From Thysanoteuthis rhombus (taxonomy: Eukaryota > Mollusca > Cephalopoda > Oegopsida > Thysanoteuthidae), in NCBI GenBank assembly GCA_963457665.1, contig OY735203.1, positions 6,082,857-6,146,856 on the forward strand: a stretch of 64,000 nucleotides of DNA, read 5' to 3'. This document shows positions 45,905 to 58,099 of the stretch, one piece after another (the stretch's first letter is position 1; each line of letters begins with the position of its first letter). The notes beneath the pieces were generated by a model. The model saw only the letters and a list, made by a program, of their open reading frames with translations, made no database searches and was not told where the DNA came from. Made by a program: the position numbers and the translations under genes.

Positions 45905-47002
45905 CATGATAAAGTTGATGTTAAGAATTTCAGCCCTCCAGTTCTATCGATACTACTCCTCTCCATCTCTCCCTCTTTCTTATTTTTGGTTGATGCAAAA
46001 ATTTCAACTGACATATTTTACACAGTATCAGGGCTATTTTCAGAGATGTAGCCAGAAATTTAAGAGCCACATTCGGTTGGCCCATTGAGGGGCCCCTCCA
46101 AATGTCTATGTTTGCTTTGATGAGAAAGAGATAGACGTGTACAATCACATAGGAGTAAGCGGCTTAAAAGTCTGGATTACCACTTATCTAATTCATGTAT
46201 GTACAAATATATCCTTGTTATAATATTATATCAGTAAGGAAATGTAACAGGTGAACTACCATTTCTAAAGTTTGTTAGGCCCTCAATAATTTGGGGTCCA
46301 GGGGGACGGTCTCAAATGACGCCACTCCAAATCTCCTCTCAAGTACGCTTCTGATTATCTTATAAGTATCTTTGAAGCTCAGGATAATTTGTAAAGTTGA
46401 ATTGATTTCGAGCTTTAAGGTAAAGGAAGCAGAGTCAGAAATTGATGTATTACAATACAAACATCATGAGAGCAACTAGAAGTTGATTAATCAACACAAG
46501 AATGATCCAGAATAGAAAACTTTCCCGGGCAAGGGAATCGACTGATGATTCAGTTGCTTGTCAACGCCTACCGACGAAAGAAATATTCTCCAGATCTGTC
46601 AGCTGCAATCTATAGTTACCTGATGAAGAGAGTCGAATTAATTGTAAGTGATTCCAAAGTTTTAAAGATGTCAAAAATATTCCTTCGAATCAAAACCAGA
46701 ATCTTTCTTTTATGATGAAATATGCAGTCTTATAAGATGTATTGGTCTCAGAACTATCCCATTACTTTGAAATCATTGAGGTTAAAAGAATGTGGTTTCA
46801 CCATCTGATAACACATTCTCTATTTTAGATACGCTCTCTGGTTCAAATAAAGGACGAAAATTCTCTCCTGGTTGATGCTGAATTAATACATTCATACGAT
46901 TCATTTTCATAAGTGTAACTCAAAATTTTACATAGTCTGAGGCCGCTCGTTTTGCTACGGAGTAACTTCAACGCCGAGCACAATGTACTTCCTACAAAGA
47001 TG

Positions 47003-47057
<55 letters not shown>

Positions 47058-47095
47058 CGCTCCATTATTCAGGGTTGTGCTCTCTTTAAGTGAAG
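45905..47095. other. Non-coding stretch with a long TA run
   Basis: An inverted trace of repeat E lies near 45930. (TA)n runs from 47006 to 47055. No gene supported. Confidence 0.4.
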
Positions 47096-47099
47096 TAAC

Positions 47100-47299
47100 T
47101 CTTTCATTATAAGCTTATGCAATCGTCTTCCAACGTAGGAATAGAGAACTCTGGTGGATAGGCAATAAATGTGTGAGTAAATATATCGCTAAAAATTCAA
47201 CCTTACTGATTCGCGGTGCTGGGTGCAATAATGGATAGTCTATAGCCACACAAGAGTTGTAAAACAATGAAATTGCTGTCTGTAGATGACTATATATAT

Positions 47300-47331
<32 letters not shown>
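47100..47331 (+). mobile_element. tRNA-derived SINE, internally deleted copy, (TAGA)n tail
   Basis: Leader (gaatagagaactctggtggatagg...aaattcaaccttactga) and body (ggatagtctatagccacacaagagttgtaa...gctgtctgtagatgac) match the 20 kb copy, but the tRNA-like centre with the A and B boxes is largely deleted. The tail is TATATA then (TAGA)n at 47291-47331. Confidence 0.75.
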
Positions 47332-47444
47332 AATCAAGGGAAAGAATGAGTTATATCATACTAAAATTCTTATTTGAAATTATTTCCCGTTATTTCATGA
47401 TAAATATACTAGTTAGCCTAAAATGAGCAATTTGAGAAAATACG

Positions 47445-47535
47445 GGCTGCTTCAGGAGTCAAACCAGCGACCGATGGAGTAACCGCCTCGACGTAGCGTT
47501 ACTCTTACCTTTGAGCTGAGCAGCTCGCTGGTAAT
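47445..47535 (-). repeat. tRNA-like remnant with B box
   Basis: On the minus strand GCTGCTCAGCTCAAAGGTAAGAG (about 47530-47505) recalls an A box and D-arm, and GGTTTGACTCC (47465-47455) a B box. The aminoacyl stem does not pair. Probably a SINE head or pseudo-tRNA. Confidence 0.45.
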
Positions 47536-47539
47536 GCAG

Positions 47540-50095
47540 AGACCGAAAAAAACTGTTTCAACCTCAAATTCTCATTTTTGTTTTATCTGTATCTGCTTTA
47601 TTTCTTTCAACGAGACAATTATGTAATTGAGAAATAGATAAACAAAGTGCCTTAGATTATATTGAAACTCTTATCTTAAATAATTTCCACCGATTTATTT
47701 TTTCTTTTAATTTAAGTGTTTTATTGGATCATGAAAGCCTTTATATATCTGTCAGTTTTGAGAAAAATTGAATGTTTCAGAGTGGGGTTTGATTCATAAT
47801 GCTACCATGATGCTAAAATTGTCAATTTCGATAAAAATAAGTTTTCGAATGTTTATACTTTTTTTCTGTTCCTTAAAGTATATTAGTGTTTTTGTTGCCC
47901 TTACGACGGCGCCCTTCTATATGAGTAACTTGACATAAAGATTAATACAAGATAGATGGTGCTGAGTTTCTTACAGGTCAGTTTAGGGTCAAAACTATTT
48001 TCTGCCTTAATTTTTATGCTTCCATACAAAGATTTATTCAATCTTAAGGAAAATCCGGAATATGAAATTGGCAAACCGAATAGAAATTCCGACGGAAGAA
48101 ATCAAAAAGAAACAAATATTTTCATTTAATTCTATTTGCTTTCAATATATTAGTCTTCAAACCCTCAGGAAATGTGCTGGTCTTCAGAAAAAAATTATAA
48201 ACTATTTAGAAGGGTTTCAATTTACGATGTTTCTAACCTTCCACAGATTTTTCAGTATTTGAGAAACACATTTTAGAGGGTTGATCTATTCATAGTGTGC
48301 CTATAATGGTAAATGGCCCCTTGCTTCCTGTTTGTCGTGAAGATCTGCGGATGTTTATTTCTATTTCTATTTATTTATGTAAGTTTGGCATTTGAGGAAT
48401 CTGACACTAACACGAAAATAAACCCCCTTTTTTTCGGGCGAAACCCAAACCCTATCCTCAATCCGAACAGAATAGAACATACACACTATTCCAATCCCAG
48501 CAAGTACATGGATTCACAGTTTTGATATAATTTTTTTTCTCATGTTATTAAGGGGCTCCCCAGACTTGCCCTTGGGGTCTCCCTAGACCTAGCACAGATC
48601 TGCCTGGGAGTGTGGTTGAGATGCACACATGCTCACACAACACATATAGTCATATGTATGTGTACATGTATTAGGAACATATTCTTATATTCATGTATAC
48701 GTGGATATATGGCTTTACTCTATTGATGACTACAGTTTCCACAGAAAAAGATGTCTTAGTCCCGGGATGAATGGGTCAAACGACACCTGACCCTTGGTCA
48801 TACATGTGTGTGGTTCATGGGAAATTGGTTCTCAGTAAAACTTGATGCAACTTTAAGATAGAAGTAGAATTCCTGCCTTGTCTAGCTCCGAAGGGCCTGG
48901 GTGACCAGCAAGAAGAGATAACGGCCTGAACTGCATAAAGGCAATTAAAACGATTTATCTATTGAAGTCTCAATTTGGAAGAATACGTGGGAACAGAGAC
49001 TGTGAACTAAAGAGTTTCATGTGATTGTGTGCCAGCAAATTTTACATGCCAACAAAAGGGAAAGAGAAATAGAAAGTCAAATCGACTAAGTTAATAGAAT
49101 TAGAAAGTTTGTTTAATCGTCCTTATAAGTAAGAGAGTACGCTGTACGAAACGTTAATAAAATGATTCTTCATTTTAAATTGAGCATGAAAGCATCATGT
49201 TTAACAACAGCAAGAAATGGCACTTTCGATCTATCAACACCACGAAGACCAAAAATCGCTGATATACACGTTTTTCCTTATCTCTCCTTCAGATTTTTGT
49301 TCCCAGATCATGTTCATTCTATCGTTTGTAGGTCCTTGTCACTTGGAGACCCGTGAAAACACAACGAACTTTTCTTCACGGCTGCACATACAATTCGGAG
49401 CAGCATGCCACATGTTTTATTTGTTCACATAATACGACCCCAATCATATACAAACCAAAAATTGAATTCCATGAAATCTTTATAAAATGTCATTTGATTT
49501 CCTGCGTTGTTACATTTGGAGTTTTATTTCCACGACGGGTACTTCAGCAAATAATACATATATATTGTTCAATCTTTACGAGATAAATGCCCATGCTTAA
49601 TCAAATTATTAGTTTATGCTAAGATAAACTTAATCTTCGTTATATAAAACCCTTTCACTTGAAACATTTTCTATCAAAACAATACTACACTATCAACAAA
49701 AATATGAATATTTTAGCGTGATGTGGATCTAAAAGTAATAAATAGATCATTTTAAAAATATATAAGTAGGAGAGTTCATATATATATATACATATATGTC
49801 TAAAAAGCTGTACAGTTTTGAAAAATAAATCTAAAAAATCTTTTCGTGTCACTTCAGTCACTTGCACCTCAGTATCTGTTGATGCAATTTTCTCCAGTAT
49901 ATTTTCTGTTTTAAGTATACTTTGTTATAACGCTACTAAATGTAAATGTTCTCTTGTTGGGAAAAAAACAAAATAGTAATATCAACATGGTACCCCAGCA
50001 GTATTGATCAAAATCCTCCTCCTTTTCAGCAATGATTTAATATATAGCTTATGTAATACATGCAAATTGTTATTTTACGTGGGGTATTGTATATG
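47540..50095. other. Non-coding stretch
   Basis: A less AT-rich part at 48545-48960 carries no recognised motif. Frames at 48062-48262 and 49162-49586 (plus) are unrecognised. Nothing supported. Confidence 0.35.
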
Positions 50096-50099
50096 AATG

Positions 50100-50139
<40 letters not shown>
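50100..50139. repeat. (CA)n(TA)n microsatellite
   Basis: Compound run. Confidence 0.9.
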
Positions 50140-50144
50140 CACTG

Positions 50145-51475
50145 GAAAATTGCATATTATTCACAGTTTGTTATTCAAGTAAGCAAACTCCTGCATCAAC
50201 AATTTGCATTGAAAAATTTCAAACGATCCTAGAAAAAAGGCTGCTGCAATACAAGGTTGTTTTTGAAAATTACCATTCCTGGGAAATAGCCTTTCAAATG
50301 TCTGTAACTACTTCAAAACCACTTAAAACTTGGATAATAAACTAAGGTTTTACAAACCTTCATGTGCCAAGCTAAACAAGTTAGTTCATTTTGTGTTTCA
50401 ACAATTCTGCTTTTAAGTCCACTTACCACGTGCTTCTTATCTCGTCTATGTAATATTAGTCCAGCCCATGCGTGTAACTAGGGATCCCAGCCTGCAAAAT
50501 TCAGTGACCCAAACATAGAGACTTACACAGGGTCCACGAAAGTATTCCTGAGGTTCTGCAAGCAGACCTTTGAAAAATCTTTGAGTTTGTTGAGTGGGCG
50601 GTCCTTTTAAAAGCAGTGATGTAGCTAATGATCTGATGGCTAGGATTGGGGGTTAGCCCCTGTGACGGGGTACTACCAACATTTAGTGAGATTTATTGTA
50701 TATTGTTAGTAAAAATTCAGTAGGTTAACCAGTATTCATAAAGCTTTGGTGGTTCCTTTTGATTTGGCTTTTTGATTTGGATTTAAAATTGCCCCACACT
50801 TTCCCTCAGCTGAGCATGGTCTAATCGGTTATTGTTGCTTTTGAGAAAATGTGATAAGATAGGAAAGTGAAGCGCCAAAGAAGTCAGATGTTTATTATTA
50901 AAATATTCAATGAAGCTCATGGGTCTGAAACATCTGTCACATCCTTGGACATGCCTTAAAGTATAGCATATACAGTTGTTAAAATCTATAGAAACCGCTT
51001 TCTACCTAAGTACGGACATCCCTGAAAATATTGTAATCAGATTGGTAGTAAAACTTGTTCTAAATACTATTAATCGTCCATTGATATGCTACTAGCAAGG
51101 GTGGCTTGAATCCACATTGTTACAGTCCATAGCATCGCACTACACATGATTGGAACAAACATTATTTTCATAATTAAGTTAAGGTGTGATAAAAAATGTG
51201 GCTTCAATTTCCAACAGAACAAACAAAATTAGGCACTCGAAGTTATCCAAGAATGTATCTTAGAAAGACGTGTTTCATTATCAGTTTAGAGTTAAATTCT
51301 CAAAAGGTTTCCGACAAACTAGTTTTAGCATTGATGGAAGAAGAAATTCACGTCTATTATTACGAATGACGAATGGGAAGTAAGGTTGCAGATCAGTATC
51401 ATAGCCACATCGCAGATAGAGCCCATCATATAAAACCTTCAAACATATTTGAAATTTATAATTAGTTTTTATGTG
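50145..51475. other. Non-coding stretch
   Basis: A phrase catgtgccaagctaaacaagttag near 50360 resembles the hairpin region at 2660. No gene or family supported. Confidence 0.35.
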
Positions 51476-51479
51476 AGCG

Positions 51480-52880
51480 CAAATGCTGACACAACCCTTC
51501 GAATCGATGTTCTAGTTTTGATAAAATTCAACCTTAGTCGGTGTGTTATAGTTAAATTGTGATTGGCTGATTTAAGATAAGCTTTTGCTTTTCTTCTTTG
51601 ATCCCACACTGGTTGAGCCAATGCAGACCTGCACAAGCCAGCATAGAAACTGGCGAAAGCAATAAGACAAAAAAAAATTCATATCCATGGTCACTTGTAA
51701 TGGAAATCAAAATTAGTTTAGCATTATCGCAACAATATAAACAGAACCCCTTCTTTGAGAAACTTGAAGTGTTTCCTTCCTCAGAACTGCCAACTTTCCA
51801 GAAGGTTTTGAAGGTCTAATGAATTGAAACAACGTAGAAAGTCATGAAAAAAAAAATATAAACAGACCCTAAAATTGCATTACCACTGAGAGGAAAGTAC
51901 TTCTGCCAATTCTGTTTCGGAGGCTTAGCCTCTTTGGCAAAGGAGCCGTCGTGACTTCGAAACCGTAAATCAGGCATCAAAAGAAAATTAAAAAAATGAG
52001 GACGCATTTTTTTCTCAAAATACGAACGCAGCCTTCAATTTTCTGAGGATTTAACCACTCAGTTATTGCACTGCCATGATTTTGAAACGACGAATGAAAA
52101 AAGTTAAAACAAAAAACATTGGCTCCCTCACATGTGTGCGCCTTTAAATAAATATTGAGAAAAAAATCCCCCAAATTATGCAGATTCAAAATATACATAT
52201 AACTATACTTTTTTTTCTTTTACGATACTATATTTTTGAGGAAATTTCAGATGAAAAAAATAAAACAAAACAAAAAATCAAAATAAAGAAAGAATATTTA
52301 TTCGACGGACTTGTTTTCTTGTAGTGCAAATGCAGACCCCATAAAAATCAATGAAATGGTTTTTGTGAAATTCAACCTTAAAATGTGTGCTGTGGGCAGA
52401 TCATGTGCAGCTGATTTCGGATATGCCTGAAGTGAGGACCCAGTTTAGCATTAAAACTTCACTGAAAATAGAGCCCCCAACCATGATATGTTGGCAAATT
52501 GTGAGCTGCTGATTTAGGATATGACATAAGTGGGGGTCCACTTTAACATTAAAACAACATTGTTTGTAACGCTCCCTCTGAAAAATATTTCATCAAAATT
52601 TTCATTAGATTAGATGGTCAAAAATTTTGCTCTGCAAGAGTTAAACTTTGTTCATCAATCCTATTTACAGACGCTGTAATCATGCAGCTATTGGATCACT
52701 ATAACTTGTAAGAAATTCGTAGATGAAAAAAAAACCTCTATTATATGAAAATATTTCCGGACAGTTCAGTTTTCTGGAAGCGTGAACGCAGACCCCCATC
52801 AACGAATCGATTTCTTGTTTGCGAAGATCGTCTTGAGCTGTGTGCCATAAGTTATCTGAGACCTGCTGTTTTCGGAAATA
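51480..52880. repeat. Cluster of diverged 90-bp-class repeats
   Basis: Units recur at about 51510-51620, 52340-52475, 52478-52570 and 52780-52880. Shared phrases: aaattcaaccttа-type lead, gcagctgattt(c/a)ggatatg versus ggctgatttaagataag, (g)tgagg/ggggtccact/cagtttagcattaaaac, and gcagacccc. The pair at 52388/52480 is a near-tandem with a 92-base step. Family unknown. Confidence 0.55.
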
Positions 52881-52917
52881 TTTTTGTTTCTTATCTATAC
52901 AAATCGATAGAGGTGTG

Positions 52918-53062
52918 GTTAGTCACTCAGTTGAAACTGTCACGTGACCAACGTCTTTGACAGCATTCCGTGTTCGGGGTGATCAATAAAAAATATTTGA
53001 GGAAGGGATGAACAATGAATAAGTTATTTCTCTAGCTTTTTGTTGGGAGGTAATCACGGAGA
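52918..53062 (+). repeat. Dispersed repeat family D, copy 3
   Basis: Begins ctgtcacgtgaccaacgtctttgacagcattccgtgttcggggtgatcaataaaaa-like sequence, collinear with the 37.2 and 45.7 kb copies, and stops before their tail at the LINE 3' end near 53080. Confidence 0.7.
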
Positions 53063-53079
53063 GATCTGAATTTCTGAGA

Positions 53080-53800
53080 ATCATCATCCGTCTTTAAACG
53101 TCCAACGTTGGACATAGACCTTCCCCAGGATTCGCCACACTTGTCTACCATGGCCGTCGCAGAGCCAGTACTTTCTGAATTCGTTTAGCTCGTCTCTCCA
53201 TCTAATATTCTACCGGCCTCGGTTACGCATGTGATCTCGGGGAATCCATGTCGTGAGTCGTGATGTCCATAGGTTGTCTGCCATTCTTGCAGCATGGCCA
53301 GCCCACTGCCATTTGAGATTTTTGATGGATTCTATAATTTCACTGACTCTTGTCTTTTCCTTGGTGTACTGTGCTGTCTTGTGGTCTCTCCATGTGAGCA
53401 TAATTCTGTCATGTGCACGTTGCATAGTTCTTAATTTGCTGATCTGTCTCTTGGTTAGGTTCCAATGTGGTTGCTGCACATGATCTTCGTCTTGCTGAAG
53501 TTCATGTGTAGGCCGACTTTCTTGTTCTCTTCATTCAGCCAATCCATTATTTGTTGGAGGTTGTGTAGGTTCTCTGTGAAAGGGGGGGTGTGTCGTCTGC
53601 AAATCTGAAGTTGTCCAGATACTTGCTGTCTATTCTCATTTCTTTACTGTCCCAGTCTAGTCTTCTGAAGATCATCGCGAGGCAGGCTGTGAAGAGTTTG
53701 GGTGAGCTGGTATCACCTTGTCTTACGCCTTTCTGGAGCTGGAAGGGGTCCGAGTCTTCGTAGCCCGATGAAGGAACTGCTGTGATGTATTTTGAATGTA
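53080..53800 (-). mobile_element. RTE-like LINE (family 1), 3' end with internal deletion
   Basis: 3' end at left (catcatccgtctttaaacgtcc). Minus-strand blocks RTMQRAHDRIMLTWRDHK, KTRVSEIIESIKNLKWQWAG, HAARMADNLWTSRLTTWIP are close to the family form, so this looks like one of the younger copies. At about 53462 the C-terminal block joins directly to the RT-palm block, losing about 245 bases relative to the 25.5 kb copy. It then runs to about 53800 through a FADD-region with an inserted G run. Confidence 0.9.
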
Positions 53801-54204
53801 ATTGAGTCTCTATTTCCTCCTGTTAGGTTTTAATTTCATTTGAATCAATAAAACAATTTCTTTTGCATAAGGATTAACATTTGTTTCTTATCATCATATC
53901 CAATGTATCAAACGATAAGATATCAATATGAATGTCGTTTGATGATTATCAGTTACCTGACTTGACAAATGAACTTAAGGAATGTAAAAAAAACAACTTA
54001 GTACAAAATCAGGTTTAATTTGTACGTATCAATAAAACACACATGGAATTTGTTTTCGATAAAAACGTTATAAACACTAATTTAATGTTATTGACAGTTC
54101 GTCATTGCACTCCCGTCTCACTTATTTTCTGATAAAAGTAATCTAATATTTTTAATTTCCGTTGTTAGAACATCAGATAAGACGGATCTGGTTAGTGTCT
54201 CAAT

Positions 54205-54440
54205 AGAAGACGTATTTTGGCTGCATGCTGTGCTGTGGGTGATCAATCGAAAAATCAGAAAAAAGGTGATCAATAAAATAGGGATAAAAAAGTCTGATGA
54301 ACAACTGCAAAAGCTGTCAGGCACGGAAAAAGGGAACAATTTTACACGGGGTTACATTGTAAATTGGACCCTTACCAAAAACCTTTAATTTCAGAGGGAG
54401 GTGAGAAGATTTTCAAAAAAAGAAAATCTGTTCTTTCTAG
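54205..54440 (+). repeat. Dispersed repeat family D, copy 4
   Basis: Shares ggctgcatgctgtgctgtgggtgatcaat, then ttacattgtaaattgg(a)ccc and gggaggtgagaagattttcaaaaaa with copies 1 and 2. Confidence 0.6.
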
Positions 54441-54734
54441 ATGTAGTATCAAGGAAATGTTTAAATTTTTAGCCTTTTATCTCCGTAGCGATCCAAACTA
54501 ACTTGAGGACTGAATAAACCAATGGATATAGTTTTGGTGACAGTTTGGTCGGACATTTTTTCTAAGAGCATCAAATCAGTACTTCAGTTAAACAGATACA
54601 ATCCTCATCTTCTGAGAGTAATCAGCATGATATGCTCCCAAACACCAGGACCCCAAGTGGCATCACATTCCAGTTTCAGTTTTAAGGCGTGGATGCGTCT
54701 TTCCTGAACTTGATTGGGCGTCAAAGTCAGCGTA

Positions 54735-54855
54735 TAAATACCTTCCAAGGATTTGCCAGACTTCTCTATCATGGGCATCACGGAGCTAGAACTTTCTGAA
54801 TTCATCTAGCTCGTTACGCCATCTCACTTTCTGTCGACCACAATTTCGCATTTGT
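54735..54855 (-). mobile_element. RTE-like LINE (family 1), very short 3' fragment
   Basis: Contains ccttccaaggatttgccag-acttctctatcatgggc and gaattcatctagctcgttacgccatctcactttctg, the terminal region of family 1 in reverse. Confidence 0.8.
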
Positions 54856-54994
54856 TCGCGCTTAAATTGGATTCAGGATCTGGAATCTTGGAAAAATATC
54901 CCAATAAAATCTTTCTATTACCTTTTTATGTTATTTACCGCCACCATCGGAGTTTCTATCTGTCTGTTTGTTTATCCACACAATAGCTCCAGAG

Positions 54995-55080
54995 CCAATA
55001 CTTTCTAGAACCGATATTTTCTGAAGTGTCTTAGTTCACCTTGTCATCTTACATTCTATCGGCATCGGTACTGACACTCC
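54995..55080 (-). mobile_element. RTE-like LINE (family 1), remnant
   Basis: The phrase gccaatactttctagaac...tcttagttcacctt-gtcatcttacattctatcggc is a decayed form of the agccagtacttcctgaattt...tcgtctctcc-atctaatattctaccggc region. About 85 bases remain. Confidence 0.55.
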
Positions 55081-55439
55081 GTTAAAAAAAGGAAAAAGAA
55101 AAAAAGGAACAAAAAAAAGGAAAGATTTTTTTAGTTTAGCCTGAGTTCTTTCATCATTGGCAGGAAGAGACAAGCATCACTGATGAAGTAACTTAAAGGA
55201 AACTCTTTCTATCACAAGAATTTTTTTTCTTGTTATCATGTTTTTTCTATTTAGTACTTATGTGTTACCTTTATAATCATATTCATCTTTCGATGCGTCA
55301 TAAATGTTTTCATGCAATATTTCCCTCTCTGTAATTGATATTATCTTCATGAAAATTTAATAACTATTTCGTCAAAAAACACATTTATTCCTTATAACAA
55401 TCACTTCTTTTTATTTTTCTTCTTTTGTAATTGTTTTTG

Positions 55440-55720
55440 TTGTTGCTACTTTTCACATTCTCACAGTTGCCTGATGGTTGTCGATGAAGACTGAATGACA
55501 GCATGTCTCCTCAGGTCTCCAGCTCACTTCTCATATCGTCCTTGCCTAACACAGAAGTGCTGAAGTTCATACTGTCCCCACCATGTCATTTTCTTTGCTG
55601 TTAAGCCATTGCTAACGTCTATTATTTGTCAGCTTCTCGTTCCCTTGTCCACAATTACCAGGTCTGGTCTTCTCGCTTGGTTGAGTCAGCCAAGTTCATC
55701 AGCAAAACATGTAAAATGAA
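55440..55720 (-). mobile_element. R2/NeSL-like LINE (family 2), endonuclease end and 3' tail
   Basis: Minus strand reads RPDLVIVDKGTRSxQIIDVS (about 55675-55614), the RPD...D motif of the R2-type restriction-like endonuclease, and then, after loss of the following domain, a GDLRRHAVIQ block and the caggcaactg end. The same 3' tail occurs at 5220-5435 and 39570-39635. Confidence 0.7.
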
Positions 55721-55724
55721 TCAC

Positions 55725-57200
55725 AAACGAATCCTGATTCATTCAAATTAGAATAGTAATTCAACCGGTATAAATCGAATTGAAATATCTCGTATTTTAT
55801 GAGATAAAACTTCTTCCTGTGACCTTTGGTCGGTGACTTTCCCTCCTCTAACTTTTCTTTCGGTTACGTTTTAGGGAGCTTAGTGTAATGCTCGATTGTG
55901 ACCTTTCTTTCGTAATTCCTTTCTTGTGACTTTTATTCTGGGCGTACTGGGATTTGCGACGCAACGCAATGCCATTTCACCCTTAGGTCATATGGTTTAG
56001 AAAAAATCTGTGAGAATACAGGAAACATGCTGCCGCCTAATTCAAGACAGTGATTCCCAAAGTCTCAGGCCACGTTTCTCCCCATGTGATCCCAGATGTA
56101 TTCAATTCCTCGCCTATTTTGAATTCACATCTAGGATCTCTGTACCCTCAATTATACTGTCTATTATACGCTTCTCCACAATTACTCCCTGGCTAAAACT
56201 GCTCATCTGGGGAAATGCTCCACCTGGAAGCCAAGTAGATCCCATCAGAAAAAAGCTGATTACTGGTGAAGACGACCAAAATCTGGCAGTGGCATAGCCG
56301 TGTTTCTGGTCTATAAATGAGTGATTAGAGCAACCTTCTTATCCACTTGCTCATGGGCAGTCCTTGATCAAGACTGAGTACCCAAAAAGTTCTCGAACAT
56401 GGTCATGTGGAATCATGGGGCAGCAAGAATGGATGGATCTGGCTGGCCGAAAATTTCTCCAATAGAACAATAGCAGGCATGATCCGGCTTAAGTAAGTTG
56501 GACCATACTCAATTTTGCAGGATCTACCTTATGGAAGACTTTCCTTCATTGTCTTGAAATGCAAAATTTGATCTCGATGTCCTTAACAGAAAGCCTGAAG
56601 AATAGTATATACCCAATGGCTCCTGGTTAAAGTCCCTTTGAACAGAGTCTCACAGCTAGGCATCCCCCGATGCATCTGGTTCAGGAGATAAAACCCTGAC
56701 TCACAATCCTGGTTTCCCACGTTAAGGATTAAACGTGGGACAGCTCCCTTCCATTTGAAACAGTCAAAGCTATTAGTTCTAGCGGAGGCAGATCTACAAT
56801 GATAATGACCCGATAGAGTAAGTAAAGTAAAGTAACGCGATTTAACTGATGTAAGAATAGAAAAAATAATAAAAGAGAAGAGTGATATCGGTCGTGCTGA
56901 ATACAAATCTAATCAGAAAACCCTTCCAGATTGCGGAAGATATTTCTGATGACACTATTAATCCTTCGAGTACTGACTGCTTAGAGTTTTCTCTATCTCA
57001 GTGATATCAATGAATTCTTTTAGTAGGTGACATTGGCGTCATTAGCAGTGGGAGCTGTGAGAAAATGAACTATGCAACCTTCACCAGTGGAATCACATGA
57101 AAAGGAAATGGAAATTGTGAACGTAAGAAAACTTTTATAATTTAATTACTCTAATGGATTCACTTCGAAACATGGCATTATTCACAAGTGCTTCGTCTTT
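55725..57200. other. Non-coding stretch
   Basis: Frames at 56010-56297 (plus, 95 codons) and 56583-56906 (minus, 107 codons) show no recognised motif, and borders are not splice-like. Nothing supported. Confidence 0.3.
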
Positions 57201-57221
57201 TCAAAGATTCTTATTGCAAAC

Positions 57222-57275
57222 TCTGTGTGTGTGTATGTGTGTGTGCATGTCTGTGTATGTGAGTGTGCTAGTGGA
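57222..57275. repeat. (TG)n microsatellite, interrupted
   Basis: TG units with ATG and CTG interruptions. A minus-strand frame rich in H and T here is an artefact. Confidence 0.85.
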
Positions 57276-57607
57276 TGTAAGTGTTTGTTCTGGAAATTTG
57301 TTAGACTAAAATTCATTATCAAGACGATGGGCGAAACGTGGACGTTATTTGTTTTATCTGTATATTTCATACAGAAGCCACAAAATCTTAGAGAAAAATG
57401 TTTGCTCTCGAAAAAGTAAAGCTTCAGCTTTACATTATTGTAGATTTTTTTTTCGTTGGTAAAGTATTAAACGAATAGTAAACTATAGTCGATACCTTTC
57501 ATATTGAAAATCCACATTCATGAAGGCGTAAGATATTATTTGATATCAAAAATATTGTTAAAAGCCATATAGTCATACACATAATTACCAAATTCAGTTT
57601 GTCAATA

Positions 57608-57850
57608 TCTTAATTTCTGACGACTTAAAGTCCCAATTTTGATGATTCTCAGTGTATAATACACATACTTGCAAACTTCTCTAGGTCAGTGATGCTTACC
57701 TTATTTCCTGACCACTGAAAATCCCAATCTTGCTGATTTCAGTGCATAACGCATATTCTCGTCCAATTCGTCAAGTCAAGGATGCTCACATTAATTGCTG
57801 ACTGCTGGAAATCTCAATCTTGCAGATTATCAGTGCATAACATATATATT
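57608..57850. repeat. Tandem repeat, about 88-bp unit, 2.7 copies
   Basis: Units begin near 57610, 57697 and 57788. Each has a (t/a)tttctgac(g/c)ac block, then aa(a)-tccca(a)t-ttg(a/c)tgat, cagtg(t/c)ataa and, in the first two, a tctctaggtcagtgatgct/cgtcaagtcaaggatgctc end. The third unit is cut short by an ATATATAT run. Function unknown. Confidence 0.85.
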
Positions 57851-57882
57851 GATTGATAAAACTTGCCCAAACAAATTTTAGG

Positions 57883-58012
57883 TAAAAGATTGCCAAACTT
57901 TGTGCAAAATCTTGAACTTTTTCCCGTAATGCCAGAAATATATAGATTAATGAGAGCAGAAAAATATCTAGAAATAAAGAAAGAAAATTATGGAGTAGCA
58001 GTAATGTCAGTA
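57883..58012 (+). CDS. Possible internal exon, unidentified
   Basis: An acceptor-like caaacaaattttag precedes the frame and a donor-like gtaggt lies near 58013. The peptide includes RLPNFVQNLELFPVMPEIYR and MRAEKYLEIKKENYGVAV, with plausible composition. The frame continues open to 58090 without the donor. No family recognised. Confidence 0.25.
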
Positions 58013-58099
58013 GGTAGTGATAAGGGAATCCGACACTTTATTTACGTATACCTAGTTCCAATGTCGTCAATTATCAAAATTCAACCGTGATTATAATTT

